Source: Borborobacter arsenicus (GTDB taxonomy: Bacteria > Pseudomonadota > Alphaproteobacteria > Rhizobiales > Rhizobiaceae). From it: a stretch of 64,000 nucleotides of DNA. Shown here piece by piece: positions 1 to 10,603 of this stretch. The notes under the pieces were generated by a model, which saw only the letters and a program-made list of their open reading frames with translations, did no database searches and was not told where the DNA came from. The number at the start of each line of letters is the position of its first letter. Positions within the stretch are counted from its first letter, which is position 1. Made by a program: the position numbers and the translations under genes. The stretch is from NCBI RefSeq assembly GCF_003934165.1, contig NZ_RKST01000015.1, positions 99,879 to 163,878 on the forward strand, read 5' to 3'.

Positions 1-1905
1 CATGGTTGCCTCCACTACATCCCAGCCAGGCCAGCCCGGCCGCGCATCGTAGCCGAGGATCTGGCCACGGCGCTGCGGCACGATGCCGGTGATCTTGGCG
101 GTGGCATCGGAAGGGGTGAAGATCGACACCTTCATGATGGGTTCGAGCAGCACCGGCGAGCACGCTGCCATGCCTTCCTTCATCGCCAGCTTGGCGGCCA
201 TCTGGAAGGCCATGTCGGAGGAATCCACCGCATGATAGGAGCCGTCCGACAGGTTGACGGCGACATCCACGACCGGGAAGCCGAAGGGCCCCGACTTCAG
301 ATAGTCGCGAATGCCGGTTTCCACCGACTGGATATAGGTCTTGGGCACCACGCCGCCGGTGATGGTGTCGGTGAACTGGAAGCCGCTGCCGCGTGGCAGC
401 GGCTTGATTTCCAGCACGACGTCACCGAACTGGCCGTGGCCGCCCGACTGCTTCTTGTGGCGGCCGCGCTGCTGGGTCGCCTTGCGGATCGTTTCGCGAT
501 AGGGGACGGCGGGTGCATGGCCTTCCACCGCGATCTGGTTGCGGCCTTCCAGCCGCTCCACGGTGACGCGCAGATGCATCTCGCCATGGCCCGACAGCAC
601 GGTTTCGCTGCTGTCCTGCTGGTGGCGCAGGCCAAGCGAAGGGTCCTCCTCGGACAGGCGCTGGAGGGCTGCCGACATCTTGACGTCGTCCTTGCGCTCC
701 TTGGGGCGCAGCGCCATGGCATAGACGGGCTGCTGCGGCTGCATGTCGACAAGAGCTTCCATGCCCGAGCGGGAACTGGTGAGCGTCTGGCCGGTGCGAA
801 CGCTCTCCAGCTTGCCCAGCGCCACCGTGTCGCCGGCTTCGGCCGAGGCCTGCTTGGCCTGGTCCTTGCCCAGCATGCGGTAGATGCCTGAAACCTTGGC
901 GGTGGCGCCGCCTGGGGCAAAGAGTTCGGCTCCGTCGGCAAGTTTGCCCGACAGGATGCGGCCGAGCGACAGCTTGCCGCCATGGGCGGTATAGATCGTC
1001 TTCATGATCTGGACAGTGGTGCCGGCGTCCTCCGGCACGCCGAGCCGCTTCCTCACCGCCTCAATGTCGGGCGCGTCGTGGCGGATCGCCTTCAGGAGCC
1101 GCAGCACGCCATTGCCCTTTTCGGCGGTGCCGATGAGGACGGGCGTGACCGACCCGTCGCGCAGATCGGCGGCAAGCCCGTCGAAAACCGTATCCTTCGG
1201 CGGCTCGATTTCTTCCAGCAGTTGCTCCATCAGCCCGTCATCGTGATCGGCCAACGTCTCCAGCATGGAGAACCGCGCCTCGATCTCGCGCGCCTTGTCG
1301 TCGCCGGGAATCTCGGCAATCTCGCTTTCGGCATATTCGCGGTAGACATAGGCGCGCTCGAGCGCCAGGTCGATCGAGCCGATGACGATGCCGTCCTTGC
1401 GCAGCGGAATCTGGCGCAGCAGGAGCGGCGCGCTGCTGGCCGGCTGTAGCATCTTCAACGTGTCGCGCACGCCCAAGGCCGCCTTGTCGATCTTGTTGAG
1501 GAAGAGGATGCGCGGCACGCCGAAATCGTCGAGCCTGCGCATGATGAGCTGCAGGGCCGGCACCTTCTTCTCGTCGGCCTCGGTCACCACGACGGCGAGA
1601 TCGCAAGCGGCAAGCACGGGCTCGGCCTCGAAGGCAAATTCCACCGATCCGGGCAGATCGACGAAGGTCAGGCTGTCGCCCATGAAATCGGCGGTGGCGA
1701 AAGTAGCTTCCACGCTCATGGCATGGGCACGCGCCTCGGGCGTGTGATCGGCGACGGTGCTACCCGAAGCGACCGGGTTCTGGCGGGGGATGGCGCCCGT
1801 GCGGGCGAGAATGGCTTCAAGAAGGGTGGTTTTTCCGCTTGAAAAGGGACCGACGATGGCGATGCATTTCGGTCCCGTGCGTCTTCCTCCGGCGCGGCTT
1901 CCCAT
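1..1905 (-). CDS. EF-G-like translational GTPase, C-terminus beyond window
   Basis: A GTPase of the EF-G/FusA superfamily. It is read from the ATG at 1905, which has GGAGG eight bases upstream, to the window edge, so 635 residues are visible and the end of the protein is missing. The P-loop is GPFSSGKTT (residues 19-27), where canonical EF-G has AHxDxGKT. The G3 element reads DLPG instead of DTPGH, and G4 is NKID. Later segments still align with EF-G domains II-V. These departures match the EF-G-like paralogues found beside the normal fusA in many Rhizobiales. Canonical EF-G drives translocation on the ribosome; whether this paralogue does so, or works in recycling or ribosome protection, cannot be told. 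It stands alone, 143 bases from its upstream neighbour. Confidence 0.85.
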   Translation of the reverse strand, partial: MGSRAGGRRTGPKCIAIVGPFSSGKTTLLEAILARTGAIPRQNPVASGSTVADHTPEARAHAMSVEATFATADFMGDSLTFVDLPGSVEFAFEAEPVLAACDLAVVVTEADEKKVPALQLIMRRLDDFGVPRILFLNKIDKAALGVRDTLKMLQPASSAPLLLRQIPLRKDGIVIGSIDLALERAYVYREYAESEIAEIPGDDKAREIEARFSMLETLADHDDGLMEQLLEEIEPPKDTVFDGLAADLRDGSVTPVLIGTAEKGNGVLRLLKAIRHDAPDIEAVRKRLGVPEDAGTTVQIMKTIYTAHGGKLSLGRILSGKLADGAELFAPGGATAKVSGIYRMLGKDQAKQASAEAGDTVALGKLESVRTGQTLTSSRSGMEALVDMQPQQPVYAMALRPKERKDDVKMSAALQRLSEEDPSLGLRHQQDSSETVLSGHGEMHLRVTVERLEGRNQIAVEGHAPAVPYRETIRKATQQRGRHKKQSGGHGQFGDVVLEIKPLPRGSGFQFTDTITGGVVPKTYIQSVETGIRDYLKSGPFGFPVVDVAVNLSDGSYHAVDSSDMAFQMAAKLAMKEGMAACSPVLLEPIMKVSIFTPSDATAKITGIVPQRRGQILGYDARPGWPGWDVVEATM

Positions 1906-2048
1906 GATGCTGACCTCCACTCAGGCGTTTTGTCGCGAGCGGCGGCCGGCCTGCGGCCGTCGCGGGCGGGCTTGCTGGCGGCCCGCCTGGGAAGCATCGT
2001 CACACGGGTTTACGGGCGGGGCAAGGGGAATAGAGCCGGCGCAGCAAA

Positions 2049-3572
2049 TCACGCCGAGAGTGCGCGCGGTTCCGGCGCGATGTCGAATTCGAGCCTGCGC
2101 AATTGCTGGTGCGGTGCGGGGCGGCTGATGTAGAACCCCTGGAAGCGGCTGCAGCCCGCCGCCCGGGCCAGCGCGAACTCCTCGGCGGTCTCCACGCCTT
2201 CGGCCACGATGGTCACGTTCTGCACCCGCGCGATCTGCGCCAGCGCCGAGACGAAGACTTGGGCGACGCGGTCGCTGGCGAGGCTGTTTATGTAGCTGCG
2301 GTCGATCTTGATGCTGTCGATCGGGAAGGTCTTCAGATAGTTGAAGCCGCAATGGCCGGTGCCGAAATCGTCGAGTGCGATGTGGAAGCCGAGGTTCCGC
2401 AGCGTTTCCAGCCGCGTCAGGATTTCCGGAGAGGCGGCTGTCGCCACCGTCTCGGTGATCTCGATGACGAATTGCGACGCCGAATGGCCGGTTTGAAGCA
2501 ATACGCGCTCGAACATCGTCACCACGGCGTCGCGCTTGAGCTGCTCGCCCGAGACGTTGATGCTGATGCGCTTGCCGGGGAAATTGCCGATGTCGGCGCA
2601 GGCGCGCTTGAACACCCATTCGCCGACCATGTCGATCAGGGTGGAACGCTCCGCGATCGGGATGAACTCGGCCGGCGAGATGATACCGCGAACCTGATGC
2701 CGCCAGCGGATCAGTCCTTCGAGCGCCAGGGTAGAGCCTTCGGCGTCGACGATGGGCTGATAGTGTAGCTCCAGCTCGTTCAGGTAGACCGCGGCGCGCA
2801 ACTCCCGCTCGATCAGGCGGCGATAGCGCTGGTCGGATTGCATCTCCTCATGGAAGAGGGTGGCGCGCCCGCGACCTTTGGCCTTGCTCTCATAGAGCGC
2901 GAGGTCGGCCAGCAGCATCAGCTCCGTCGTGTTCGAGGCATGCTCCGGGGCAAGCGCGACCCCGGCCGAAAAGCTGAGCGGGATGATCTTGCCCTCATAG
3001 GGCTTGCCGGTCTGGACCGCCTTCAGCAGATGCTGCAAGCGGTGACTGATGGCCGCCTCGTCGGCATGGGGGACGATGATGCCGAATTCGTCGCCACCGA
3101 GCCTGCCGACCGAACCCTCGCCGAACTGCTGGATGGCGGCTGCAACCAGTTGCACCAGCGCGAAATCGCCGAACTGATGTCCGAAGGAATCGTTGAGCTG
3201 CTTGAAATGGTCGAGGTCGAGCAGGATGAGTGCGGTGTCCGCCTTGCTGCGCAACCTCTCTTGCAGCGCCTGGAGGAAATAGCGGCGCGTCATCGAGCCG
3301 GTGAGCGTGTCGGTCGTCAGGAACCTGATCTTCTCCGCTTCCGCGGCGGCTGCGGATTTCAGGCTGTGGACCACGGTGCTGCGCATATACATCAGCGTGA
3401 CCAGCGCCAGGCAACTCGCGCCGATAGATACGGTCAGTGCCGTGCCGGCTGAAATATTCGCTGCCTGCGGGTAGATGGCCAGTGCTGCCGCGCCGATGCC
3501 GATGCCGAGGAGCAGCTGAATGCCCCGATAAAGCCTGCCGCTATGTCCCCGGATCGTCGCAACTATACTCAT
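2049..3572 (-). CDS. Membrane GGDEF-EAL protein (c-di-GMP synthase/phosphodiesterase)
   Basis: About 507 residues. Two hydrophobic segments (roughly residues 18-60) anchor the N-terminus in the inner membrane. A GGDEF domain (about 90-240) carries the intact GGDEF signature preceded by RL, and an EAL domain (about 255-500) carries EGLIRW, INVSGEQL, EITET, DDFGTG, KIDRS and AEGVE, so the residues for metal binding and c-di-GMP hydrolysis are present. The inhibitory RxxD I-site before GGDEF is absent (FGEG at that place). The protein may make, break or only sense c-di-GMP; the sequence allows both activities. I chose the ATG at 3572 with GAGGG five bases upstream; a TTG twelve bases further out is the alternative. 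No partner gene is linked. Confidence 0.9.
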   Translation of the reverse strand: MSIVATIRGHSGRLYRGIQLLLGIGIGAAALAIYPQAANISAGTALTVSIGASCLALVTLMYMRSTVVHSLKSAAAAEAEKIRFLTTDTLTGSMTRRYFLQALQERLRSKADTALILLDLDHFKQLNDSFGHQFGDFALVQLVAAAIQQFGEGSVGRLGGDEFGIIVPHADEAAISHRLQHLLKAVQTGKPYEGKIIPLSFSAGVALAPEHASNTTELMLLADLALYESKAKGRGRATLFHEEMQSDQRYRRLIERELRAAVYLNELELHYQPIVDAEGSTLALEGLIRWRHQVRGIISPAEFIPIAERSTLIDMVGEWVFKRACADIGNFPGKRISINVSGEQLKRDAVVTMFERVLLQTGHSASQFVIEITETVATAASPEILTRLETLRNLGFHIALDDFGTGHCGFNYLKTFPIDSIKIDRSYINSLASDRVAQVFVSALAQIARVQNVTIVAEGVETAEEFALARAAGCSRFQGFYISRPAPHQQLRRLEFDIAPEPRALSA

Positions 3573-3743
3573 GGTCGCCCTCAACGCGATGTGGGAACAG
3601 GTAGGAGCGAGCCGTTAAAAAGCCATTTCAGCGGAAGCTGATAAAAGCATGTTCGCGATGTGGAATCCGTTGTTGATAGTCTATGGTTAAGGAAAAGTGG
3701 CCGGTGCCGCTTCCGAGCCGACCGAAAAAAAGGAGCAATCCCG

Positions 3744-4139
3744 ATGAAGATCATTCCCTGCGGCAGCGTGCCGACAAGCGTGGCGAGCGACAGCTATTTC
3801 ACCGGCCGGGTGCTGCAGACGCCGATGATCGAGGCGCAAGCGCCGGCGCGGCTGCGGGCGGTGCTGGTCAGTTTCGAGCCGGGCGCGCGCACCGCATGGC
3901 ACACCCATCCGCTCGGCCAGACGCTGCATGTCGTGTCGGGCGCCGGGCGGGCTCAGGTCTGGGGCCAGGAGGTCCAGGAAATCCGCGCCGGCGACACGGT
4001 CTGGTTTCCGGCAGGCGAGAAGCACTGGCACGGCGCCGGACCGACAACGGCCATGACCCACATCGCCATGCAGGAAGCGCTGGACGGCTCGGCCGTCGAG
4101 TGGCTGGAAAAGGTCAGCGACGAGCAATATGGCAGGTGA
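3744..4139 (+). CDS. Cupin-domain protein
   Basis: 131 residues forming one cupin-2 beta barrel. Cupin motif 1 is visible as HTHPLGQTLHVVSG and motif 2 as FPAGEKHWHGAG, giving the His ligands for a bound metal. The start is fixed by AGGAG eight bases upstream of the ATG. Small single-domain cupins of this type include mandelonitrile-lyase-like and ChrR-like proteins, but most have no known reaction, so no substrate is assigned. It is a single gene, with a signalling gene divergent on the left and an envelope protein on the right. Confidence 0.85.
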   Translation: MKIIPCGSVPTSVASDSYFTGRVLQTPMIEAQAPARLRAVLVSFEPGARTAWHTHPLGQTLHVVSGAGRAQVWGQEVQEIRAGDTVWFPAGEKHWHGAGPTTAMTHIAMQEALDGSAVEWLEKVSDEQYGR

Positions 4140-4351
4140 GGGCGGTGGGAAGGGGAGTATGCCAGATGCGACTGTTGTCTGTTGATGTCACCTTTGTGTG
4201 GCGAACTTTGCCCCAATGCGCGCGTCATCGGAAGCTTCGTTGCGGCGGCATAAGATTTGACAAGTTTAATTCATTTTCCCGTTATGCACTTGTTTCCGTC
4301 GTTCCTCCAGCCTAGCCTTATCAGGGTTAGAGCCAGAGTGGAGTGACGTTC

Positions 4352-5374
4352 ATGAGAGCGGTCATCTTTGCGTTTCTGTGCATGCTGAATTGTACCTGTC
4401 TTTCTGCGTATGCGGACGAGACCGTTCCTGTCACCCCAGACAATTTTCCTCGTGCAGAGACTGATGTCTATTTCTCCAAGACGGTGAAAGATGGCGGGTT
4501 AGGTGCGTTTGTTCATAGTCGGCAACCCACACCGATAGACAAGCAAGCTGTCATCCGCATGAACCGGGATACGCTCTATTCGTCAGCCGTCTTCGATCTG
4601 GATGCAGGGCCCGTTACAATTACGCTGCCCAGCACCGACAATCGATTTATGTCGGCTCAGGTGCTCGATGAGGACCAGTACACATTCAAGGTCATCTACG
4701 GACCAGAGAGCAATACCTTCACCAAGGATGAAGTCGGCACGCGCTACATGTTCGTCAACGTTCGCACCTTGGTGAACCCCGAGTTGCCAGGTGATGTCGA
4801 TGAAGTTCACAAGCTGCAGGACTCAATCAAAGTCGATCAGCCGGGTGGCCCTGGGAAGTTTGAAGTGCCGAATTGGGATCCGGAAAGTCACAAGAAAGTC
4901 CGTGAAGCTCTCCTGGTACTTGCATCGACGCTCTCTGACTTCAGTCACGCCTTCGGCTCAAAAGCTGAAACCGATCCCGTGCATTTTTTGATCGGTGCTG
5001 CCGCAGGATGGGGCGGGAACCCGGAGAAGGATGCGACATATCTGGCCTTCACACCAAAAGAGAACGACGGCAAGACGATCTATAAGCTTCATGTTCCTGG
5101 GGATGTCCCCGTTGATGGTTTCTGGTCGATCAGCCGGTACAATGCGAAGGGCTTTTTTGCGGAGAACGAATACAAGGCCTATTCCGTCAACAATCTCACC
5201 GCGACTAAGGCTGCCGATGGCTCGGTCGGTGTTCAGTTCGGTGGCTGCGACGGAAATATTCCCAATTGTCTCCCCATCGATGAAGGGTGGAACTATACGG
5301 TTCGCCTCTATCGGCCACATGCTGATATATTGGACGGCAAATGGAAGTTTCCTGAGCCGGAACCAGTGAGATAG
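4352..5374 (+). CDS. Secreted DUF1254/DUF1214 protein
   Basis: 340 residues with a Sec signal peptide (hydrophobic core, predicted cut after AYA near residue 22). The N-terminal half (about 35-160) fits DUF1254, with the RMNRDTLYSSAVFDL segment, and the C-terminal part (about 235-335) fits DUF1214, with GFWSISRYN and GWNYTVRLYRP. The two domains usually occur together in exported proteins of unknown function. The ATG at 4352 has GTGGAG eight bases upstream. The gene is visibly AT-richer and uses less biased codons than its neighbours, which suggests acquisition by transfer. A weak promoter candidate (TTGACA at 4257, TTATGC at 4282, 19-base spacer) lies upstream. Confidence 0.85.
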   Translation: MRAVIFAFLCMLNCTCLSAYADETVPVTPDNFPRAETDVYFSKTVKDGGLGAFVHSRQPTPIDKQAVIRMNRDTLYSSAVFDLDAGPVTITLPSTDNRFMSAQVLDEDQYTFKVIYGPESNTFTKDEVGTRYMFVNVRTLVNPELPGDVDEVHKLQDSIKVDQPGGPGKFEVPNWDPESHKKVREALLVLASTLSDFSHAFGSKAETDPVHFLIGAAAGWGGNPEKDATYLAFTPKENDGKTIYKLHVPGDVPVDGFWSISRYNAKGFFAENEYKAYSVNNLTATKAADGSVGVQFGGCDGNIPNCLPIDEGWNYTVRLYRPHADILDGKWKFPEPEPVR

Positions 5375-5506
5375 CGGCTGGGCGTGAACTTCCACTATTG
5401 GCCGATGCCCCACGCCAGGATGCGTTGATATCAGCCGTCATTTCTATGTCCGCAAGGGACCGCTGACAGGGCCGTCGCAATTTGCTCGAAGGGTCGGCTT
5501 GCAAAA

Positions 5507-5533
5507 ACACAAAGCCCGGCGCGAGGCCGGGCC
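5507..5533 (-). terminator. Rho-independent terminator of aspartate aminotransferase gene
   Basis: On the minus strand a perfect 7-base stem (GCCCGGC/GCCGGGC, five-base loop) is followed by a T-rich run (TTTGTGTTTTT). It lies about 30 bases past the stop codon at 5562, the normal place for an intrinsic terminator. Confidence 0.75.
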
Positions 5534-5561
5534 TTGGAGTCTTTTCAAGCTGTTGCGTCGA

Positions 5562-6815
<1,254 letters not shown>

Positions 6816-6944
6816 TCATGTCGGATTGTGCATCGAATCGCAAGTGTTCGTTCGGCGTGATTATTACGCCGACATGACTTCCATTAGCACCCGGTTAAAT
6901 ATTGAATGGCAGGGTAGTCTTTCAACGCCGGAGCCATCAGCATC

Positions 6945-7835
6945 GTGTCGAGCAGTATCGGGCTTGCCCATATCATCCGACAGGATGACGGTTCCGCCAC
7001 CGGGACCTGGAACGGATTCACCCTGAAAACGGCGTTCCAGCCGATTTTCGCCTTTCGCGACGGCAAGCTTCATATCGTTGCCTTCGAAGGCTTGCTAAGG
7101 CCGTTCCTGAGCGGCGAGCCGATGCCGCCACTGGAATTCTTCCGCATCGTGCCGGCAAGCGAGCGACTGCATGTGGAGACGCTGGCGCGGACGCTGCATT
7201 TGTTGAATGCGGCCGCCTGCCTCGACCCCGTCGCGACGATCTTTATCAATTTCGACCCATCGCTTTTTTCCGAGAGAGCAATAACCGAAAGCGTGTTGCG
7301 CGACATCCGCCTGGTTCTGCACGAGGCCGGTATCGACCCGCGTCGGGTTGTGTGCGAGCTGACCGAGCAGAAGACCACCTCGCAGGAGGCGCTCTACGCC
7401 TTTGTCGAGGCCTTGCGGGCCAACGGCCTGCGGATCGCCGTCGACGACTATGGCTCCGAGGAATCCGATATCACGCGGGTGCGCGAGTTGCGGCCCGATG
7501 TCGTGAAATTCGATGCTGCATGGGTGGCGCGGCTGATGGACTCCGGTGCCGGCTTTGCATTGCTGACGGCGTTGGTCGACAGTTTCGCCGCGCGCGGCAT
7601 CGATACGGTGTTCGAGGGCATCGAGGAGGATTGGCAGCTCGAACTGGCCGAAAGATCGGGCGCCGCCATGGTCCAGGGTTTTGTGCTGGCGCGGCCGCAG
7701 ATCATGCCGGGGCAGCTTGCGGCGCAGGTGGCGCAACAACAGCCGGACGTGCCGCCGATGATCCCGCCTGCGCCCGACACCACGCATCGAGGCAACTCCG
7801 CCGGAAAGACCTTTGGCCGGCGAACCCGCCCATAA
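6945..7835 (+). CDS. Stand-alone EAL-domain protein, probable c-di-GMP phosphodiesterase
   Basis: 296 residues, soluble, with one EAL domain (about residues 25-255) and no GGDEF, sensory or membrane part. The catalytic set looks complete although the motif reads EGL: FEGLLRP, INFDPS, CELTEQ, DDYGS, VVKFD, FEGIE and VQGF carry the metal and general-base residues of active EAL enzymes. The tail after residue 260 is Pro/Gln-rich and likely disordered. The best start is GTG at 6945, with GGAG eleven bases upstream; no nearby in-frame ATG exists. It is divergent from aatA. Confidence 0.85.
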   Translation: MSSSIGLAHIIRQDDGSATGTWNGFTLKTAFQPIFAFRDGKLHIVAFEGLLRPFLSGEPMPPLEFFRIVPASERLHVETLARTLHLLNAAACLDPVATIFINFDPSLFSERAITESVLRDIRLVLHEAGIDPRRVVCELTEQKTTSQEALYAFVEALRANGLRIAVDDYGSEESDITRVRELRPDVVKFDAAWVARLMDSGAGFALLTALVDSFAARGIDTVFEGIEEDWQLELAERSGAAMVQGFVLARPQIMPGQLAAQVAQQQPDVPPMIPPAPDTTHRGNSAGKTFGRRTRP

Positions 7836-7938
7836 AGTCTTTCAAAACATCAGTTGCGCTGATGGTCCGGTCAAAACTTATTGCTGGAAGAGCAGGCCAA
7901 CACCGCAATAGTCTTCGCCAAAAAGGAGTTGGACTGCG

Positions 7939-8550
7939 GTGATGAAACTTTATGGAATGACGGAAAGCGGCAATTGCTACAAGCCGCGGCTGCTGATGGC
8001 CAGGCTCGGCCTGGCATTCGAACATCTCGAGGTCAGTTCGCGGAACGGCACAACACGCTCGGCCGGATATCTGGCCAAGAATCCGAATGGCATGGTGCCC
8101 TTGCTGGAACTCGATGACGGGAGGTTTCTGGCCGAATCCAATGCGATCATGCTCTATCTTGCCGAAGGCACGTCTCTGCTGCCTTCGGATCGCTACCTGC
8201 GCGGCCTTGCCTATCAATGGCTGTTCTTCGAGCAATACAGCCACGAGCCCTATATAGCCGTGCGCACGGCGCTCCTTACCTATCCGGAACGGGCGGCCAG
8301 CGCGACACCAGAGCGGCTGGCATTGACTCTGGAACGCGGCAACAAGGCGCTTGGCGTGATGGAAAAGCACCTTGCCGCCAATGCGTTCTTTGTCGGCGAG
8401 GCCATGAGCGTGGCCGACATCGCGCTCTATGCCTATACCCACACGGCCGGGAAGGGCGGCTTCGAGCTCAGCGCCTATCCGGCGGTTTCCTCCTGGCTTG
8501 AGCGGGTCCGTGCGGAGCCCGGTCACGTGCCGCTCGAGTGGAAGCCCTGA
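7939..8550 (+). CDS. Glutathione S-transferase family protein
   Basis: 203 residues with a thioredoxin-like N-terminal domain (KLYGMTESGNCYKPRLLM, then NPNGMVPLLELDDG and the ESNAIMLYLAE glutathione-contact segment) and an all-helical C-terminal domain with the SVADIALYAY N-capping motif. Such enzymes conjugate or reduce electrophiles with glutathione in the cytosol; the substrate is unknown. AGGAG precedes adjacent GTG (7939) and ATG (7942) start codons, so the exact first residue is uncertain by one codon. It is a single gene. Confidence 0.92.
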   Translation: MMKLYGMTESGNCYKPRLLMARLGLAFEHLEVSSRNGTTRSAGYLAKNPNGMVPLLELDDGRFLAESNAIMLYLAEGTSLLPSDRYLRGLAYQWLFFEQYSHEPYIAVRTALLTYPERAASATPERLALTLERGNKALGVMEKHLAANAFFVGEAMSVADIALYAYTHTAGKGGFELSAYPAVSSWLERVRAEPGHVPLEWKP

Positions 8551-8563
8551 AAAGGGAGGGAGT

Positions 8564-8875
8564 TCAACTGCCCTCGGTCGGAAGGGGCGGAAGAGGGCAG
8601 TTGGCCGAGATCACGTCGATGGCTTTCAGAAGGGTCCGGACGTCGAAATGCGATAGGGCGTCGTCATAATATCCGCTGTACCGGTCGACATAGACATCGT
8701 CCTTCTTCAGCATGAAATTGACGGTTTCCATACGAATGATCGCGTCGATATTGTGAAGGAACGCCTCCCTGAGCGGCTTGCACAAAACGTCTTTTCCGGA
8801 GGCCAATTCGCTGGCATGGCCGGGTTGGACGGCCGCCAAGGTCAGCAACATGTTCAGGGCAAATAAAATTCTCAT
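8564..8875 (-). CDS. Small secreted protein of unknown function
   Basis: 103 residues. An N-terminal signal peptide (about residues 1-21, ending GHA) is followed by an approximately 80-residue mature domain with two cysteines (in VLCKPL and ANCPLP) that could pair in the periplasm. I do not recognise the family. Its start codon overlaps the stop of the upstream gene by four bases (ATGA), so the two are almost certainly co-translated. The mature part is helical and Asp/Arg-rich. Confidence 0.7.
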   Translation of the reverse strand: MRILFALNMLLTLAAVQPGHASELASGKDVLCKPLREAFLHNIDAIIRMETVNFMLKKDDVYVDRYSGYYDDALSHFDVRTLLKAIDVISANCPLPPLPTEGS

Positions 8876-9972
8876 TTTTCAAATCCGATGATGTCGTGAA
8901 AATCTTCGTCGATATGAATGGATAGTTTGACGATATCCATGGGAGTGGCGCGGATGAGCTGCGCCTCGATGTTTTCAAGCCTGGCGATGTCCCATCCCAT
9001 CTGAGCGCTCAACGCGGCTCCATCGATCTTCAAGGCCTCTCGCTTTTGTTTCAGCCTGGTGATGAGCTGGTTGTAGCGAGTGTCGTCCTGCATGAGGGTG
9101 ATGAGATGCAGCAATGACCGGGAAGCTGTTTCCTCCCCGGCCTCCTCGGGAATGGTCTCGATCGCCTTGTCGTTCGATAGGGCGCTTTTGGCGAGTGACA
9201 GGTCGGATTCCGGGCTGATGGGAGTGATCGGCCGCTTGTCCGCCAGCCAGGCGAGTGTGAACAGCGCTGCGGTGATTGCAGTTCCCCCCAGCAATATCCG
9301 CCCCGGCCTGATTTTGTTCGGGTCGATGTTGCGCAGAAAGGAATATCCGTTCCTGAAGAGTTGGTAGTCGTCATCGGACCTATTGTGCTCGGGGGTGGCG
9401 GAGCGGGATTTCCGGCGACTGCCTTCTATTCTTTCCTTTTTTGTGGTGAGGGAGGCGATTTCGCTTTCCAGTTTCTCGAGCAGATCGTCGACCGATCCCT
9501 CCTGGTTGAAAAGCACGTCGATCGCCGATCCATATTCGTCATAGACCCAGGTCGTGTAGTTCTTTTCCGGGGGCACTTCCGTCCTGGTCAGGGCAAATTT
9601 TGCGGCGAGCGGCTTCCTCCTGGTGTGCGCGATCTTGTCGTTCACAAAATTGCAGAATTCGCTGATCCTGAAATCCGATGAGTGGCAGTTGATGGTTTCA
9701 ACGCCGACATCGGCATAGAGGTCTATTCTCTTCTGGCCGAAAATCTCTCGTGACGAAACCGATCTCAGATCCTGATAGGGGACGTATCGCGACCTGTATT
9801 GCTGGCGATAGACGGTGAATTTCACTCCATTATGTTTTGCCGTGACGGTCACGGGAATCTTTCTGGAAAGAAATATCCGGCGTCTGACAACAAGTTCTCC
9901 GGCAATGGCCGGGTCGTTGGTATTGCCGTCACTTTGCTCATTCATGCTGACAATCGCGCCAAGGGGAGCCAT
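8872..9972 (-). CDS. Single-pass membrane protein of unknown function
   Basis: 366 residues. The first ~110 residues are beta-rich (KIPVTVTAKHNGVKFTVYRQ and following) and could form a small PH-like domain. A charged region with coiled-coil character (about 160-205) leads to one transmembrane helix (about 222-240, LLGGTAITAALFTLAWLA), and an acidic, helical C-terminal domain follows outside the membrane. No enzyme motif is seen and I do not recognise the family. The start is unsure: ATG at 9972 or ATG at 9945, neither with a strong Shine-Dalgarno. It forms a two-gene operon with the overlapping secreted protein downstream. Confidence 0.7.
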   Translation of the reverse strand: MAPLGAIVSMNEQSDGNTNDPAIAGELVVRRRIFLSRKIPVTVTAKHNGVKFTVYRQQYRSRYVPYQDLRSVSSREIFGQKRIDLYADVGVETINCHSSDFRISEFCNFVNDKIAHTRRKPLAAKFALTRTEVPPEKNYTTWVYDEYGSAIDVLFNQEGSVDDLLEKLESEIASLTTKKERIEGSRRKSRSATPEHNRSDDDYQLFRNGYSFLRNIDPNKIRPGRILLGGTAITAALFTLAWLADKRPITPISPESDLSLAKSALSNDKAIETIPEEAGEETASRSLLHLITLMQDDTRYNQLITRLKQKREALKIDGAALSAQMGWDIARLENIEAQLIRATPMDIVKLSIHIDEDFHDIIGFEK

Positions 9973-10153
9973 TGGTGGGGGCGTCCCGGTTTACCCTCGG
10001 AGATAGAAGGAGCTTTAGGTTACGCGCTTGCCCAAGGCTCGCGAAACCCCGAAGCAGTCTTAAGCCACAGTTAATATCAACTGCTAAATGCTTGCGATCG
10101 GCTTTTTGGTCTGTGGGCGGGAGGCGGATTGGCCGGAAATGGCGTCTCGAGGG

Positions 10154-10177
10154 AAAGGCGCAGCTTTTGCCGCGCCT
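10154..10177 (-). terminator. Hairpin after the DUF982 gene
   Basis: AAGGCGC and GCGCCTT form a 7-base stem with a ten-base loop about 20 bases past the stop codon at 10197. The T-run is short, so it is a weak intrinsic terminator candidate. Confidence 0.45.
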
Positions 10178-10196
10178 TCGATTCCAATGTTCGGGA

Positions 10197-10493
10197 TCAG
10201 CCCTGCGGTTCGGCGAGAATGCCGGCGCGGCGGGCAGCCGCCACGAAAGCCTGTCTGGCCTTGTGTTCTGACTTCAAGCCGTCGAGCGCATCGTGACAGG
10301 CCCTGTAGGCGGAACGATAGGTTCGTCCCTGGGCCCAGTCCGGCCAATGGCTTTGCAGCACTTCGATGGCTTCCCAGGCGCTAGCGACCATGCGTTCGCC
10401 GCTGGCCTTCAGCTTCAGCCGGATCGGGGTGGAAAAGCGTACATCCTCCAACACTTCCTCCATGTTTCGAGCAAGCAACCGGATGCCGGGCAC
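10197..10493 (-). CDS. DUF982-domain protein
   Basis: About 98 residues. The segment RMVASAWEAIEVLQSHWPDW ... YRACHDALDG with a closing AFVAAARRAGI matches DUF982, a small domain found in many copies in Rhizobiales genomes with no known activity. The start is uncertain: GTG at 10493, or ATG at 10463, without a clear ribosome-binding site. It is a single gene. Confidence 0.75.
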   Translation of the reverse strand: MPGIRLLARNMEEVLEDVRFSTPIRLKLKASGERMVASAWEAIEVLQSHWPDWAQGRTYRSAYRACHDALDGLKSEHKARQAFVAAARRAGILAEPQG

Positions 10494-10603
10494 GCGCCGG
10501 CATCCGCAATCGACATGGTTTTGCGGGGAGGGGATTTCAAGAGCATGACGGGATTGGGCAGCGCGGCGTATCGTATTGAGGCAGGAAGGGCCTCCTGCCT
10601 GCG

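Noticed and set aside
4257..4272. TTGACAAGTTTAA upstream of the DUF1254 gene as a fifth GntR box
   Set aside because: It shares only the TTGACA -35 hexamer and two bases; the CTG flank and the AAT extension are absent and the gene is unrelated.
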